NCBI GenBank assembly: GCA_963573385.1
Contig: CAUYLG010065734.1
Location: 1-64,000 of the forward strand
DNA length: 64,000 nt
Reading direction: 5' to 3'
Origin: Cacajao melanocephalus
Taxonomy: Eukaryota > Chordata > Mammalia > Primates > Pitheciidae
Shown: in pieces, positions 63,901 through 64,000 of the stretch
Layout of the letters: the number at the start of each line of letters is the position of its first letter
Numbering within the stretch: position 1 is the first letter of the stretch
Notes under the pieces: model-generated
What the model saw: the letters and a program-made list of their open reading frames with translations, nothing else
Database searches by the model: none
Told to the model about the DNA's origin: nothing
Translations under genes and position numbers: made by a program

Positions 63901-64000
63901 CATGTAAGAGATTTGGTATTGGAACTGGCTCGCAGGATGATGGAGGCTGAGAAGTCCCATGATCTGCCGTTTGCAAGCTGGAGACGCAGGGAGGCTGGGG

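Overview
The window is primate nuclear DNA, most likely from an Old World monkey. It is dense in dimeric Alu elements in both orientations, with older L1, MaLR and ERV LTR remains, and it carries spliced genes with canonical GT/AG junctions. Two protein-coding genes are recognised: the 3' two thirds of DFFB (caspase-activated DNase, DFF40/CAD) on the + strand, and the complete coding sequence of C1orf174 (UPF0688 family) on the - strand. The pair lies convergently, as on human 1p36.32. Compared with the human proteins as I remember them, DFFB differs at about 17 of 257 residues and the C1orf174 poly-Asp tail is four residues longer. That is too much for human or a great ape, but the species call is inference.

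Layout. 1-3250: DFFB intron filled by an ERV LTR end, two L1 pieces in opposite orientation and Alus. 3254-18614: the last five DFFB coding exons, with a large minisatellite in one intron (about 4655-5505). 18615 to about 20365: DFFB 3' UTR with two antisense Alus. About 20400-26280: intergenic, mostly Alus. 26280-36657: C1orf174 on the - strand (four coding exons), with a CA-bearing 60-bp VNTR in intron 2 and a GC-rich ~22-bp array plus an old L1 in intron 1. About 36230-37910: CpG-rich bidirectional promoter flanked by three different tandem arrays. From about 36840 rightward a divergent non-coding transcript is expected (the position of human LINC01134), but its exons cannot be defined from sequence alone. 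38000-64000: no supportable protein-coding gene; Alus, MaLR and ERV LTRs, a 70-bp minisatellite and a degenerate TATC satellite at the right edge.

The most interesting structure is the C1orf174/lncRNA promoter. A CCAAT box and a perfect 12-bp palindrome holding a D-box (TTACGTAA) sit between a 30-bp array of GC-box/KLF-like units on the C1orf174 side and a ~64-bp array with eight CCATNTT (YY1-type) sites on the lncRNA side; a third array of CCACGCCCC-bearing units lies further out. Other strong observations: the DFFB intronic minisatellite grew from a segment of an L1 3' UTR; two Alu insertions end at the left-monomer boundary and have perfect target-site duplications; and an 18-nt piece of DFFB 3' UTR is copied into a nearby Alu. 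Repeat subfamily names were given by eye and are approximate.
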